NCBI RefSeq assembly: GCF_018413605.1
Contig: NZ_JAHCDN010000002.1
Span: 496,001-560,000, forward strand
Length of the DNA: 64,000 bases
Source: Variovorax sp. PCZ-1
GTDB taxonomy: Bacteria; Pseudomonadota; Gammaproteobacteria; Burkholderiales; Burkholderiaceae_C
Direction of reading: 5' to 3'
In this document: positions 52,417 through 61,590 of the stretch, piece after piece
Position numbering within the stretch: position 1 is the stretch's first letter
Layout: every line of letters begins with the position of its first letter
The notes under the pieces: model-generated
What the model saw: only the letters and a program-made list of their open reading frames with translations
What the model was told of the DNA's origin: nothing
Databases searched by the model: none
Program-made: the position numbers and the translations under genes

Positions 52417-53247
52417 TTACTTGACGGCGCCGAAGGTCAGGCCTTGCACCAGTTGCTTTTGACTGAACCAACCAAACACGACGATAGGCGCGATAGCCAT
52501 GAGGGATGCAGCTGACAGCTTGGCCCAAAAGAGACCTTCTGGGCTGGAGTAGCTGGCGATCAATGTGGCCAGCGTGCCCGCCTTGGCTGAGCTGAGGTTA
52601 AGTGCCCAGAAGGCTTCATTCCAACTGAGAACAAGACACAGTAAGCCAGTAGAGGCCAAGCCGCCCATACCCAGCGGCAGCAGCACTTTCACGGCTTCTT
52701 GCCAAAGCGTTGCACCGTCCATGCGTGCGGCTTCCAGAATTTCGTTGGGGATTTCCTTGAACGATGAATACAGCATCCACACCATGATGGGCAAGTTCGA
52801 CAGTGTGAAAACGATGATCAAGCCCAGCCGTGTGTCCAACAGCGCGCTTTTTTGAGCCAACACATAAATGGGAACGAGTGCACCCACAGCTGGCATCATC
52901 TTGGTGGAGAGCATCCACATCAGGATATCTTTATCGCGCTTACCTTTGTGAAACGCCATGGCGTAGGCAGCAGGTGCGGCAATCGCTAGGCCGAGCAGAG
53001 TAGATACGACGCTGGTGATCACGGAATTCCATGCGTAGTGCACATAGTCGCTGCGCTCTTGAACTTCATGAAAATTTTCCAGCGTCGGTGTGAAAAACAA
53101 TTGCGGCGGAATCGCAATAGCTTGCAGCTCAGTCTTGAACGCTGTAAGAAGCAACCAGCCTAGCGGAAAGAACAGCAAGAGAGCGACCAGCCATGCTGCG
53201 ACAGTGCGCACGATGTAGGCGGGGGTGAATGTCGTTTGGCGTGCCAT
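52417..53247 (-). CDS. ABC transporter permease, polyol uptake (MalG/SmoG-like)
   Basis: The 276-residue inner-membrane protein has six predicted helices and the EAA loop ILEAARMDGATLWQEAVKVL that docks the ATPase. It forms a heteropair with the MalF-like permease. The start is the ATG at 53247; a GTG at 53259, overlapping the upstream stop, is also possible. It lies between the two transporter genes and the ATPase. Confidence 0.93.
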   Translation of the reverse strand: MARQTTFTPAYIVRTVAAWLVALLLFFPLGWLLLTAFKTELQAIAIPPQLFFTPTLENFHEVQERSDYVHYAWNSVITSVVSTLLGLAIAAPAAYAMAFHKGKRDKDILMWMLSTKMMPAVGALVPIYVLAQKSALLDTRLGLIIVFTLSNLPIMVWMLYSSFKEIPNEILEAARMDGATLWQEAVKVLLPLGMGGLASTGLLCLVLSWNEAFWALNLSSAKAGTLATLIASYSSPEGLFWAKLSAASLMAIAPIVVFGWFSQKQLVQGLTFGAVK

Positions 53248-53255
53248 GGTAAATC

Positions 53256-54116
53256 TCACTTATCTAGGTTTTTACCTACCATGCGGATCAAGAAAATAGC
53301 TGCGATATTGGCTAGCACCACGGCCAGCAGCGCACCTGCTGAAGCCACGCCCGCATCAAAATTGAGCAGCGCTTGCTTGAAGATCAAGAAGGCAAGATTG
53401 GTACTCGCATCACCTGGGCCGCCGCCTGTGGTGGTGTAGATTTCCGCAAAGATGCTGAGCAAGAAAATCAACTCGATCATCACCACCACGGCGACTGAGC
53501 GACCCAGGTGTGGAATGTAGAGATAGAGCAGCTGCTGAAAATAAGTGGCACCATCCATGCGCGCGGCTTCGAGTTGCTCACGATCCATGCTTTGTAGTGA
53601 GGTCATGAAAATCAGCGTGGCAAAAGGCAGCCATTGCCAAGATACCATCACGATCACGGAGAACAGCGGTAAATCGGTCAGCCAGTCAATCGGCGCAGCG
53701 CCAAAGAAAGCCCAGACTTGCGCGAGCACGCCGTAGATGGGGTTCATCATCATGTTCTTCCACATCAGTGCATTGACTGTGGGCATGACGAAGAAAGGAG
53801 AAATCAGGAGCACGCGAACGATGCCGCGACCTGCAAAAGGCTCATTGATCAGCAGACCGATCAGCACACCCAAGACGACAGTGATCAAGATCACACTGCC
53901 TAAGAGCGTGAGGGTGTTCATGATGGATCTCCAAAAAGAGGCATCGGTCACGAAATACCTAAAATTTTCCAAACCTACAAAACCCGTCTGATCGGGCTGC
54001 ATCAGGTTGTAGCGGATGACAGAAAAATAAAGCGTCATCACCAGTGGAACGATCATCCACAAAAATAGCGTAGCAATAGCTGGCGTGAGCAATAGGCGTG
54101 GCAGGAGGCGTTTCAT
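53256..54116 (-). CDS. ABC transporter permease, polyol uptake (MalF/SmoF-like)
   Basis: The 286-residue permease has about six hydrophobic helices and the EAA loop EQLEAARMDGATYFQQLLYL. It pairs with the next permease. A 204-base gap with two hairpins separates it from the binding-protein gene, so transcription may be partly attenuated here and binding protein made in excess. Length is normal. Confidence 0.93.
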   Translation of the reverse strand: MKRLLPRLLLTPAIATLFLWMIVPLVMTLYFSVIRYNLMQPDQTGFVGLENFRYFVTDASFWRSIMNTLTLLGSVILITVVLGVLIGLLINEPFAGRGIVRVLLISPFFVMPTVNALMWKNMMMNPIYGVLAQVWAFFGAAPIDWLTDLPLFSVIVMVSWQWLPFATLIFMTSLQSMDREQLEAARMDGATYFQQLLYLYIPHLGRSVAVVVMIELIFLLSIFAEIYTTTGGGPGDASTNLAFLIFKQALLNFDAGVASAGALLAVVLANIAAIFLIRMVGKNLDK

Positions 54117-54235
54117 GGTGTTGTACCTTTTGGGCTGGCGCTTAGCAGCCTCGAGTTGGGCTTACAAAGCAACACTCGAAAACCCGAGAAAAATCCAGTG
54201 AATCTGGGTGCTAGGGCAATGGATGCACATGAAAG

Positions 54236-54308
54236 ATCTCTGCGTGATGATGCAGAGATGGTGAATCTGCCGCCCGGTATCGGCCTGTTTTACAAACTAA
54301 TACCGGGC
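54236..54308 (-). terminator. Pair of stem-loops between binding-protein and permease genes
   Basis: ATCTCTGC-GTGATGAT-GCAGAGAT (54236-54259) and GCCCGGTAT paired with ATACCGGGC (54272-54308) are perfect hairpins without a T run. Such intercistronic hairpins often protect the binding-protein mRNA. Confidence 0.55.
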
Positions 54309-54320
54309 GATCAGCGAGGC

Positions 54321-55631
54321 TTACTTGTAGTAGCCGCCTTTTTTCATTTCACGGTCTGCTGCCACTTGAGAAGCCTTGAGTGCGGCATCCACAGTGATCT
54401 TTCCAGCCAAAGCAGAGCTCATCTGCTGGCCGACTGCGATACCAATGGCCTGGAACTCAGGAATGGCAGCGAATTGCACGCCAACATACGGGCTCTTTGG
54501 CAGAGTGGAGTCGGTTGGGTTGGCTGACTCGATGGCTTTCAACTCTGCAGCAGCAAAGCGAGCGGCCTTCTGGAAGTCGGCAGAAGCATAAGTCGATTTG
54601 CGCGTGCCTGTTGGTACGTTAGCCCAGCCATTGGTCTTGGCCACGAGTTGGATGTAGTCCTTGCTGGTTGCCCAGGTGATGAACTTCTGCGCGGCATCGA
54701 CTTTCTTGGAGCCTGCAGGAATCGCCAGATTCCAAGACCAGAGCCAGTTGGCGCCTTTTGGTGTCGCAGCAGTTGGTGCTTGTGCGAAGGCCATCTGATC
54801 AGCCACTTTGGATTGCTTAGGATCGCTCACGAAAGAAGCAGCAATCGTTGCGTCAATCCACATGCCGCATTTGCCAGAGTTAGTGAGTGCCAAGATTTCG
54901 TTGAAGCTGTTGGCCGATGAGCCGGGTGGGCCATAGTTTTTCAGCAGGTCAACATATTTGGTGATTGCTTCTTTCCAAGGCTTGCTCTCCAGCTGTGGCT
55001 TCCAGCTCATATCAAACCACTGGCCGCCATGGGTGTTGACCATGGTGGTGAGGAAGGCCATGTTGTCACCCCAGCCTGGCTTGCCGCGCAGGCAAATGCC
55101 ATACACATTAGGTGGGTTGTGAATCTTCTTGGCCAAATCCGCGACTTGATCCCAAGTTGGGTTATCTGCCACCTTGATGCCAGCTTTGTCAGCCAGATCT
55201 TTGCGGTACATCAGCATGGAGGATTCGCCGTAGAAGGGCGCAGCAAAGAGTTTGTTGTCGATCGTCAAGGCGCTGCGCACGGCGGGCAGCAAGTCGTTCA
55301 CGTCGTAAGCGGCATCGGTCTTGAGCTCTTGGAGCCAGCCTTTTTTGCCCCAGATCGGCGCTTCATACATACCGATGGTCATGATGTCGAACTGGCCGCC
55401 TTTGGTGGCGATGTCAGTTGTCACGCGCTGGCGCAGCACGCCTTCTTCCAGTGTGACCCATTTCAGTTTGATCGTTGGATTAGCGGCTTCGAAGTTTTTG
55501 CCGAGTTTTTGCATCTCGATCATGTGACCGTTGTTCACGGTGGCGATCACAAGCTCAGTAGGGGCTTGAGCTTGAGCGAAGCCTACGCTCATGAGCGCGG
55601 CGGTCAGGACGGAAGCGAAGCGAAATTTCAC
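54321..55631 (-). CDS. Periplasmic polyol-binding protein of ABC transporter
   Basis: The 436-residue protein has a signal peptide (MKFRFASVLTAALMSVGFAQ) and a family 1 substrate-binding fold: TELVIATVNNGHMIEMQKLG, AAPFYGESSMLMYRKDLADK, NWLWSWNLAIPAGSKKVDAA. Similar SmoE-type proteins bind sorbitol or mannitol. It is the first gene of the polyol operon, so the promoter lies in the 444 bases to the right. Confidence 0.93.
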   Translation of the reverse strand: MKFRFASVLTAALMSVGFAQAQAPTELVIATVNNGHMIEMQKLGKNFEAANPTIKLKWVTLEEGVLRQRVTTDIATKGGQFDIMTIGMYEAPIWGKKGWLQELKTDAAYDVNDLLPAVRSALTIDNKLFAAPFYGESSMLMYRKDLADKAGIKVADNPTWDQVADLAKKIHNPPNVYGICLRGKPGWGDNMAFLTTMVNTHGGQWFDMSWKPQLESKPWKEAITKYVDLLKNYGPPGSSANSFNEILALTNSGKCGMWIDATIAASFVSDPKQSKVADQMAFAQAPTAATPKGANWLWSWNLAIPAGSKKVDAAQKFITWATSKDYIQLVAKTNGWANVPTGTRKSTYASADFQKAARFAAAELKAIESANPTDSTLPKSPYVGVQFAAIPEFQAIGIAVGQQMSSALAGKITVDAALKASQVAADREMKKGGYYK

Positions 55632-56075
55632 GGTTGTCTCCTAGGGGTATGGTTGAAGTTCATGGTCAACTCTGATCGGTAAACCATGGAAGGATTCTCG
55701 ACTCGATAGCTCACACGGTTTGTACGTAAACTGATCTTATTGATACTTTATTGCATTGATGATTTGGGTTTAACCCTAGTTTTCGGCACAGAGTTTGTAA
55801 ATGCCCGTTACAAGCTCCCCCGGTTCTATCTGGCGAGATGATGCTTTTGGTTGGTACGAATAAGTTTGCATGCACAACATTCGCTACTCAATCTATAGCG
55901 CAACGCGTCACCATGAGGATGGCTGCTGCATGCTTTTGAAGAGATCAGTCAGCTTTGTCAGTTCAGTATTTTTGGGTATGCAACTCTTACCAATTGATTA
56001 ATTTTTGGGGAGCGCTGGTAAGTCTTTTGCAAAACATGGTCTTGATAATGTTCAGAAATAAATCAAGCGAAAAAT
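55632..56075. promoter_or_regulatory. Intergenic region between polyol operon and DUF4832-type gene
   Basis: The stretch should hold the promoter of the minus-strand polyol operon and that of the divergent plus-strand lipoprotein gene. I see AT-rich segments (near 55735-55760 and 56000-56060) but no clear palindrome; a 20-codon open frame at 55801 is not supported as a gene. Confidence 0.4.
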
Positions 56076-57557
56076 ATGAACACAACACTATTGCTTATCA
56101 GGCGCAAGCTTGTAAAAAGTACACTTTGGCTGCTTTCTAGCGCCGTGGTAGTAGCCTGTGGCGGTGGTGGGCAAACGACGCCGGCTACGCTGAATACGGA
56201 AACAGCTGAGCCTAAGCCAGTACCAGCGCCTACCCCCGCACAGTTGAGCAGCGTCAGTTTTCAAGCGACACAGGCTTTGTTGGATAACCCGGAACGCGGT
56301 TTTTACAGCTACGCCTCGGATCTTTCCGTCATCAGCGATAGCTTCTTAATGCAGACTGCATCCAAGGGGCATCGTTTGATTTACACCCCAAATGATTTGA
56401 GTGCATGGCGTGATACAGCTTTACCGCAAAGCTACTTGGATGGTTTGAATGCGGGTTTTGCCAAAGTGCGCAAAGCGGGATTGAAAATTGTGCTGCGTTT
56501 CGCCTACAACTATCCGAGCAACGAAACCGACTATCTCAATGCGAAAGATGCCTCGCTCAGTCAAATTCAATCACATCTCGCGCAACTCGCACCCGTCATC
56601 TCAAGCAACCAAGATGTGATTGCGATTTGGCAAGCGGGCTTCATCGGCGCTTGGGGTGAGTGGCATACCTCTTCCAATGGGTTGACCAGCGCTGCCAATA
56701 AATTGCAAGTGCGAGATGCTTTGCTGGCTGTGCTTCCAAATGATCGCACACTACAGGTGCGCTATCCCGGCGATTTACTGGCCTGGTTTCCTACCCCACC
56801 AAGCCCAGCAGAATTGCAGCAAAGCATCTTGCCTGTTCGCGCGCGGATCGGTATGCACAACGATTGTTTTTTGGCAAGTCATGATGATGTAGGTACATAT
56901 TTTCCGTCAGCACAAAGCAGTCAACTGCGCGCGCATGTGCAAAGCACCAGCAACGTGGCGGCTTTTGGCGGCGAGACCTGTCTGCCACCTGTGCTAAACC
57001 AAGCGCGCATGAGCTGCAGTGATATCTTGGCAGAAGGCACTTCATATGGCTTGAGTTACCTGAACCGCGACTACCATCTGCCTTTTTTTAACAAGTGGGC
57101 CGCAGAAGGCTGTATGGACGAGGTCACGCGAAAAATAGGTTACCGCATCGAATTGCAAAATTTAGAGCACAGCACCAGCGTGGCGCGCGGCAGTGCTATC
57201 AGCTTTGCGCTGACGCTGCGAAACACCGGCTGGGCACGCCTGATGAATGATCGTCCACTTGTGATCCGCATAGAGACGGCGCAAGGCCAAGTCGTGCATA
57301 CTGAAACTGTATCTGCCAGAACCCTACGCATGCTCGGCGCTGGACAAAGCCAGCGCGTGCAAATGAATGGTGTCGTGCCCTCCAGCGTCGCTGCGGGGCG
57401 CTATCGCCTGACCGTGGCCGCGCCCGATGCCGCGACAACACTTGCAGCAAACCCGATCTACGCAATACGTTTTGCTAACGCGGATCAGGGCACTGAGCAA
57501 TATTGGGATGTCGCTCGCGCAGTGATGGTGACGGGCGCTTGGGTAGACGTGCGTTGA
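56076..57557 (+). CDS. Secreted lipoprotein with DUF4874/DUF4832-like domains
   Basis: The 493-residue protein has a lipobox VVVAC (Cys28) followed by a Gly/Pro/Thr-rich linker, then a glycoside-hydrolase-like barrel (DUF4874: GFYSYASDLSVISDSFLMQT, VIAIWQAGFIGAWGEWHTSS) and a C-terminal beta domain (DUF4832: RIELQNLEHSTSVARGSAIS, TLRNTGWARL). It is probably a cell-surface protein acting on carbohydrate. It stands alone between polyol and sseA genes. Function is unproved. Confidence 0.83.
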   Translation: MNTTLLLIRRKLVKSTLWLLSSAVVVACGGGGQTTPATLNTETAEPKPVPAPTPAQLSSVSFQATQALLDNPERGFYSYASDLSVISDSFLMQTASKGHRLIYTPNDLSAWRDTALPQSYLDGLNAGFAKVRKAGLKIVLRFAYNYPSNETDYLNAKDASLSQIQSHLAQLAPVISSNQDVIAIWQAGFIGAWGEWHTSSNGLTSAANKLQVRDALLAVLPNDRTLQVRYPGDLLAWFPTPPSPAELQQSILPVRARIGMHNDCFLASHDDVGTYFPSAQSSQLRAHVQSTSNVAAFGGETCLPPVLNQARMSCSDILAEGTSYGLSYLNRDYHLPFFNKWAAEGCMDEVTRKIGYRIELQNLEHSTSVARGSAISFALTLRNTGWARLMNDRPLVIRIETAQGQVVHTETVSARTLRMLGAGQSQRVQMNGVVPSSVAAGRYRLTVAAPDAATTLAANPIYAIRFANADQGTEQYWDVARAVMVTGAWVDVR

Positions 57558-57574
57558 GCCTTGAACCTATTGTT

Positions 57575-58462
57575 TTAGCCGATTGCAACAGGTAGTTCGG
57601 AGTGCATGCTCCATTCACTCCAGCTGCCTGCAAAGAGCAGATTGGGCGGATAGCCTGCTATTGCCATGGCTAACACATTGGGCACGGCGCTTACGCCACT
57701 TCCGCAGTGGTGGATAACTTTGCTGGGATCTCGGTTGCCTAGCAACGCATCGAATTCTGATTTGAGCTCAGCAGGGCTTTTGAAGAAACCCTGAGCGTCG
57801 AGGTTCATCGTGAACGGGCGATTGAGCGCACCAGGGATGTGGCCAGCAATCGGGTCAAGCGGTTCCATCTCGCCTCGAAAGCGGGCGGGGGCGCGTGCAT
57901 CGATGATCGCGTGTGAGCTTGTACGCGATGCATTTGCTACTAAATCGATAGCTGCTAGCGCAGTATTTACGCCGGCTAAAGGGTACTTTTGCTTTAAAAA
58001 ATCAGGTGTCAACGTGGTTGCACCGGCTTCTACCTTCCCGCCAGCAGCCACCCAAGCTTGCAGCCCACCATCGAGCACAGCCACGCGCTTGTGGCCAATC
58101 CATTGCAGCATCCACCAAGCGCGACCACAATAGTTGCAGCCATTGCGGTCGTACACGATGACTTGCGTTTCAGGCGTCACACCCATGGCTCCCACCCAAG
58201 CGGCAAATTTCTCGCGCGAGGGAAGAGGGTGACGGCCACCGCTCATCTTGTCTCTGGCATCCGTTTTATCACTCAAATCAACATCGAGATCAATGAAAGC
58301 CGCGCCAGCAATGTGCTGCGCTTCGAACGCTGCTCGTGCGGCAGGTGGGTTCATCAAATCGCCACTGCAATCCCAAATCTGAAGATTTTTCGATTCAGAT
58401 AAGCCGTTCGCCTTTATTGAATCTGCGAGAGCTGCTACAGAAATGAGAGTGGCGTAATTCAT
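57575..58462 (-). CDS. sseA: 3-mercaptopyruvate/thiosulfate sulfurtransferase with in-frame repeat insertion
   Basis: The 295-residue protein has two rhodanese domains; the second contains the active Cys in VIHHCGSGVSAVPNVLAM, the sulfurtransferase motif. The first carries AGAAFIDLDVDLSDKTDARD and YDRNGCNYCGRAWWMLQWIG. Between them, YPLAGVNTALAAIDLVANAS is encoded by a dispersed element and would lengthen the interdomain linker. I chose the ATG at 58462; upstream codons to 58546 do not fit the family. Confidence 0.9.
   Translation of the reverse strand: MNYATLISVAALADSIKANGLSESKNLQIWDCSGDLMNPPAARAAFEAQHIAGAAFIDLDVDLSDKTDARDKMSGGRHPLPSREKFAAWVGAMGVTPETQVIVYDRNGCNYCGRAWWMLQWIGHKRVAVLDGGLQAWVAAGGKVEAGATTLTPDFLKQKYPLAGVNTALAAIDLVANASRTSSHAIIDARAPARFRGEMEPLDPIAGHIPGALNRPFTMNLDAQGFFKSPAELKSEFDALLGNRDPSKVIHHCGSGVSAVPNVLAMAIAGYPPNLLFAGSWSEWSMHSELPVAIG
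57933..57980 (+). repeat. Dispersed 45-bp element, copy 14 (inside sseA)
   Basis: TTTGCTACTAAATCGATAGC, TGCTAGCGCAGTATTTACGC, CGGC. On the minus strand it is read as LAGVNTALAAIDLVAN, in the same frame as copies 1 and 4. Confidence 0.75.
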
Positions 58463-58475
58463 CAGAAATGCTCTT

Positions 58476-59381
58476 TCAATGTTCTTCAGGAGGTGTATTC
58501 GGAATCGTGCGGTTACGCAAAATCGTGGCTGCAATGCCGCTGGCAATGATCACGGCCATGCCTAACCATGCTGTCAAAGGCAGCTGATCACCAAACACAA
58601 TCATGCCCAGTGTCGCAGCAAACACGATGCCGCTGTATTGCAAATTTGCCACCAGCATCGTCGCACCGCTGGCATACGCACGCGTCATACACAGTTGTCC
58701 GATAGAAGCCAGCAGGCCAATCGGCACAATCCAAATCGCATGCCGCGTGCTCCAAGCAGAATAGCCAGTGAACGCCATGCCGGCTGCACCAAGAATCAGC
58801 GAAGCCACCGCGAAATAAAAAACCACGCGCGCCTCTGGCTCGCCCGCCCGTGATAGCGCTGTTACTTGCAAATACGCCAGCGCAGCAGTCACACCGCTCA
58901 TCATCCCGATCAAGCCCGCCCAGAGCTGATTCGCCTCAAACGCGGGGCGCAGCACGAGCACCACACCGCCAAAGCCCGCGAGCACCGTGGCGAAAAGCAA
59001 GGAATTTTGTGCACCTTGTTGATCCGCCCTACCAAACATCAGCGCCCCGCCCACGAGGAAAGCCGCAATCCAAACGCTGCTCATGTAATTCAAGGTCATC
59101 GCCGTGGCCAACGGCAAATGTTGCAGCGCATAAAACCAAGCCAACAGCGAGATTGCCCCAATGATGCCGCGCCAGGCATGCATGCCCACGCGCTGCGTCT
59201 TCAGGCTCACACCTAGCGAGCGCGCCCAGAAGAACATGATGACAATACTCACCAAGCCGCGATACGCCACCAGCTCCATCGCGTTGTAATGCTCTGAGGC
59301 GAATTTCACACACACACCCATGAGCGCGAAGGCAAATGCGGCGACCAGCATCCACAGTGGTTGGTGAACTGATTTTTTCAT
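58476..59381 (-). CDS. EamA/DMT-family transporter
   Basis: The 301-residue protein has ten hydrophobic helices in two EamA halves, with the first helix MLVAAFAFALMGVCVKFASE and a late LTAWLGMAVIIASGIAATIL. DMT proteins export metabolites or drugs. It ends just after the sseA 5' end on the same strand, so it may precede it in an operon; its own promoter is near a dispersed element. Confidence 0.92.
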   Translation of the reverse strand: MKKSVHQPLWMLVAAFAFALMGVCVKFASEHYNAMELVAYRGLVSIVIMFFWARSLGVSLKTQRVGMHAWRGIIGAISLLAWFYALQHLPLATAMTLNYMSSVWIAAFLVGGALMFGRADQQGAQNSLLFATVLAGFGGVVLVLRPAFEANQLWAGLIGMMSGVTAALAYLQVTALSRAGEPEARVVFYFAVASLILGAAGMAFTGYSAWSTRHAIWIVPIGLLASIGQLCMTRAYASGATMLVANLQYSGIVFAATLGMIVFGDQLPLTAWLGMAVIIASGIAATILRNRTIPNTPPEEH

Positions 59382-59408
59382 GAATTTTTAAGGCAAAAAG
59401 GCTCAATC

Positions 59409-59450
59409 ACCGGCATAGAATCTGCGCGAATTGCTATTATATTTGTAGTG
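59409..59450 (-). repeat. Dispersed 45-bp element, copy 15 (between EamA gene and ppsR)
   Basis: ACCGGCATAGAATCTGCGCG, AATTGCTATTATATTTGTAG. It ends at the stop codon of ppsR. Confidence 0.7.
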
Positions 59451-60272
59451 TCAATAGCTCAAGCGCTCCGGGCTGATCTCTTGCAAGATCGTCGTCGCAA
59501 TCTCTTCAATCGATTTCGTCGTCGTTGAAAGCCAGCGAATCCCTTCGCGGCGCATCATGCTCTCCGCCTCAGCCACTTCCATACGGCAGTTCTCAAGGCT
59601 CGCATACTTTGAATTGGGGCGTCGCTCATTGCGCACCTCATGCAAGCGCAGCGGATCAATCGTCAGGCCAAAGATTTTTTTCTTGTGCGCTTTGAGCGCA
59701 GGGGGCAGCATGCCGCGATCAAAATCTTCGGGGATGAGTGGATAGTTCGCTGCCTTGAGGCCATGCTGAAGCGCGAGATAAAGCGAAGTTGGCGTCTTCC
59801 CGCTGCGCGATACGCCCACGAGGATCACATCCGCAATCTCCAGCTCCTTGTTGCTTTGCCCATCGTCATGCGCCAGCGAATAGTTGATCGCCTCAATCCG
59901 GTCGTTGTAAACCTTGCTCTTGGAAATATCCGAGAAGCGCCCCACACGATGGTTCGATTTGATCCCCAGCTCTTCTTCCAGCGGATGCACAAAGGTGCCA
60001 AACATATCCAACACCTGCGCCTTGCATTCCGTCTTGATCAGCCACAGCACCTCATCATTGACCAACGTGGTAAACACAATCGGCCGCTTGCCTTCAAGCT
60101 CCGCAGTATGGTTAATTTGCCGAACTACCTGATACGCCTTATCCAGTGAATCAATAAACGGCAACCGCACATGGCGCGGCTCCATTTCAAATTGAGCGAG
60201 GATGGCATTGCCAAAAGTCTCAGCCGTGATGCCTGTGCCATCGGAGACGAAGAAAACGGTGCGGTTAGTCAT
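59451..60272 (-). CDS. ppsR: Phosphoenolpyruvate synthase regulatory protein (kinase/pyrophosphorylase)
   Basis: The 273-residue DUF299 protein switches PEP synthase off and on by ADP-dependent phosphorylation and Pi-dependent dephosphorylation. It starts [20 protein letters not shown] and contains the nucleotide-binding [20 protein letters not shown]. Length is full. In related bacteria it is divergent from ppsA; here three genes lie between them. Confidence 0.95.
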   Translation of the reverse strand: MTNRTVFFVSDGTGITAETFGNAILAQFEMEPRHVRLPFIDSLDKAYQVVRQINHTAELEGKRPIVFTTLVNDEVLWLIKTECKAQVLDMFGTFVHPLEEELGIKSNHRVGRFSDISKSKVYNDRIEAINYSLAHDDGQSNKELEIADVILVGVSRSGKTPTSLYLALQHGLKAANYPLIPEDFDRGMLPPALKAHKKKIFGLTIDPLRLHEVRNERRPNSKYASLENCRMEVAEAESMMRREGIRWLSTTTKSIEEIATTILQEISPERLSY

Positions 60273-60371
60273 GGGGGGATTTAACTTTACGTGAGTTTAT
60301 GATCGAGATTACTAATGATCATATTGCTGGTTTGCTTTTCTTTGACAACTTTCTAGTCTATTGCCTGAACC

Positions 60372-60866
60372 ATGTCAGTTTCCTACATTCGAGAGCAGTT
60401 CAAATTCATTGAAGATGCTGAAGGTTTTGTGTCAGTCAATGAAAGAACGTATTCCTCAGCGCAAGTCACCGTGGAATATCGATTTTCAAATGCGTCTCAA
60501 ATCGCTGTTTGGACTGATCGAGCAGATGACTATGTCACGATTTCTGGCCCTGATGGAACCAGTGCAGACGCAAATGAGTTGTGCCAGTCTTCGGCTTTAA
60601 AGCTGGATCAATACCGCGATATTGTGAGTAAAAATTGGAAGGCGACCATTGAACCTAAACTTGGATTCGGCAAAAACCCAGATCCCTTAAAGCACATTCC
60701 GCCAACACCGGAAGAAATTGCCGCATCTAAGAACGCTCGAAGTGAGATGGAGAATGCGTTGCAATCCCTAGAAAATCAACGCAAAAACACAAAAAAACTT
60801 GAACGGACATTGTTGTTGATCTCCGTAATTGGTTTTCTGGTCTCGGTATTTATGGCAGTTTTGTGA
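60372..60866 (+). CDS. Hypothetical protein with C-terminal membrane anchor
   Basis: The 164-residue protein has an N-terminal soluble part rich in Ser and acidic residues, a coiled coil at about 110-140 (NARSEMENALQSLENQRKNT) and a C-terminal hydrophobic segment (TLLLISVIGFLVSVFMAVL) that would anchor it in the membrane as a tail anchor. I recognise no family. The start at 60372 follows ppsR divergently; a frame a few bases earlier is a shadow. It lies between ppsR and the toxin-antitoxin pair. Confidence 0.65.
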   Translation: MSVSYIREQFKFIEDAEGFVSVNERTYSSAQVTVEYRFSNASQIAVWTDRADDYVTISGPDGTSADANELCQSSALKLDQYRDIVSKNWKATIEPKLGFGKNPDPLKHIPPTPEEIAASKNARSEMENALQSLENQRKNTKKLERTLLLISVIGFLVSVFMAVL

Positions 60867-60874
60867 TCTTTCGC

Positions 60875-61300
60875 CTAGATTTCAACCCATGGATTAACTG
60901 CCTGCAATCCTATGATGCCTTCAAAGTCTTTGATATTGCGAGTGACTAAAGTGCATTTGTGAGCTAGGGCAATCGCTGCGATCATCGCGTCTTCAGTGCT
61001 GCAAGTGCGTCCGTTTTGTTGCTGCGTTGCTGACAGTTCGCCATAAGCGGCTGCGCAACTGGCATCCAAATTCAAACAGCGCCCTTCAAAATCAACGCGT
61101 ACCAACTCCCGCGTGGAAGAGAGCAATGCATCGCGGCGTTTACCCGCTGGCATCAGCGCTAAGCCGAATTCGATTTCGCACAAAGTGACGCTACTGATGT
61201 AAATCTGCTGGGCAGGCGTGGTGGCAAACCAATGCAAGACGGCAGGGCTGGGCAGAGGCTTGGTGAGTTCAGAGATGACATTGGTGTCTAGCAAAAACAT
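60875..61300 (-). CDS. PIN-domain toxin (VapC/FitB-like)
   Basis: The 141-residue PIN ribonuclease has the acidic residues MFLLDTNVISE (Asp5), CEIEFGL, and TEDAMIAAIA, a full PIN active site for cleaving RNA. It is encoded 9 bases after the antitoxin on the same strand, the typical two-gene order. It inhibits growth unless bound by its antitoxin. Length is normal. Confidence 0.92.
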   Translation of the reverse strand: MFLLDTNVISELTKPLPSPAVLHWFATTPAQQIYISSVTLCEIEFGLALMPAGKRRDALLSSTRELVRVDFEGRCLNLDASCAAAYGELSATQQQNGRTCSTEDAMIAAIALAHKCTLVTRNIKDFEGIIGLQAVNPWVEI

Positions 61301-61308
61301 TCACTGCC

Positions 61309-61572
61309 TCATGTGTTGGAAGCATCGTTTGCAAACGGCGAGGCTCGCATGGCGCGGCGTGGCGGGATGGTGATTTCACCAAGAGCAGCAAAACGCGCTT
61401 GAATGCGTTTGCCCAAATCATGGCTGACGGCGGGCGCTGTTTGTGGCTCATTAGCAGCGCGCGTCAAGATACGGCGCACAGCTTCTTCCATGGCGATGCC
61501 TTGCTGGGCGGCTTGCACGCGCAGGCGGGTTTTGACATCGGGATCAAGATTACGAACGGTGAGGACGGTCAT
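61309..61572 (-). CDS. FitA-like ribbon-helix-helix antitoxin
   Basis: The 87-residue antitoxin starts MTVLTVRNLDPDVKTRLRVQ and has the RHH DNA-binding part, then a C-terminal tail that would bind the PIN toxin. I chose the ATG at 61572; an upstream ATG at 61587 is less usual. A perfect 30-bp palindrome at 61591-61620 is directly upstream and is its likely operator. Confidence 0.9.
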   Translation of the reverse strand: MTVLTVRNLDPDVKTRLRVQAAQQGIAMEEAVRRILTRAANEPQTAPAVSHDLGKRIQARFAALGEITIPPRRAMRASPFANDASNT

Positions 61573-61590
61573 GATTGGCTCCTGCAAATA

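Noticed and set aside
55801-55863. Twenty-codon open frame starting at ATG 55801
   Set aside because: No good ribosome binding site, no recognisable peptide family and no coupling with a neighbour; not reported as a gene.
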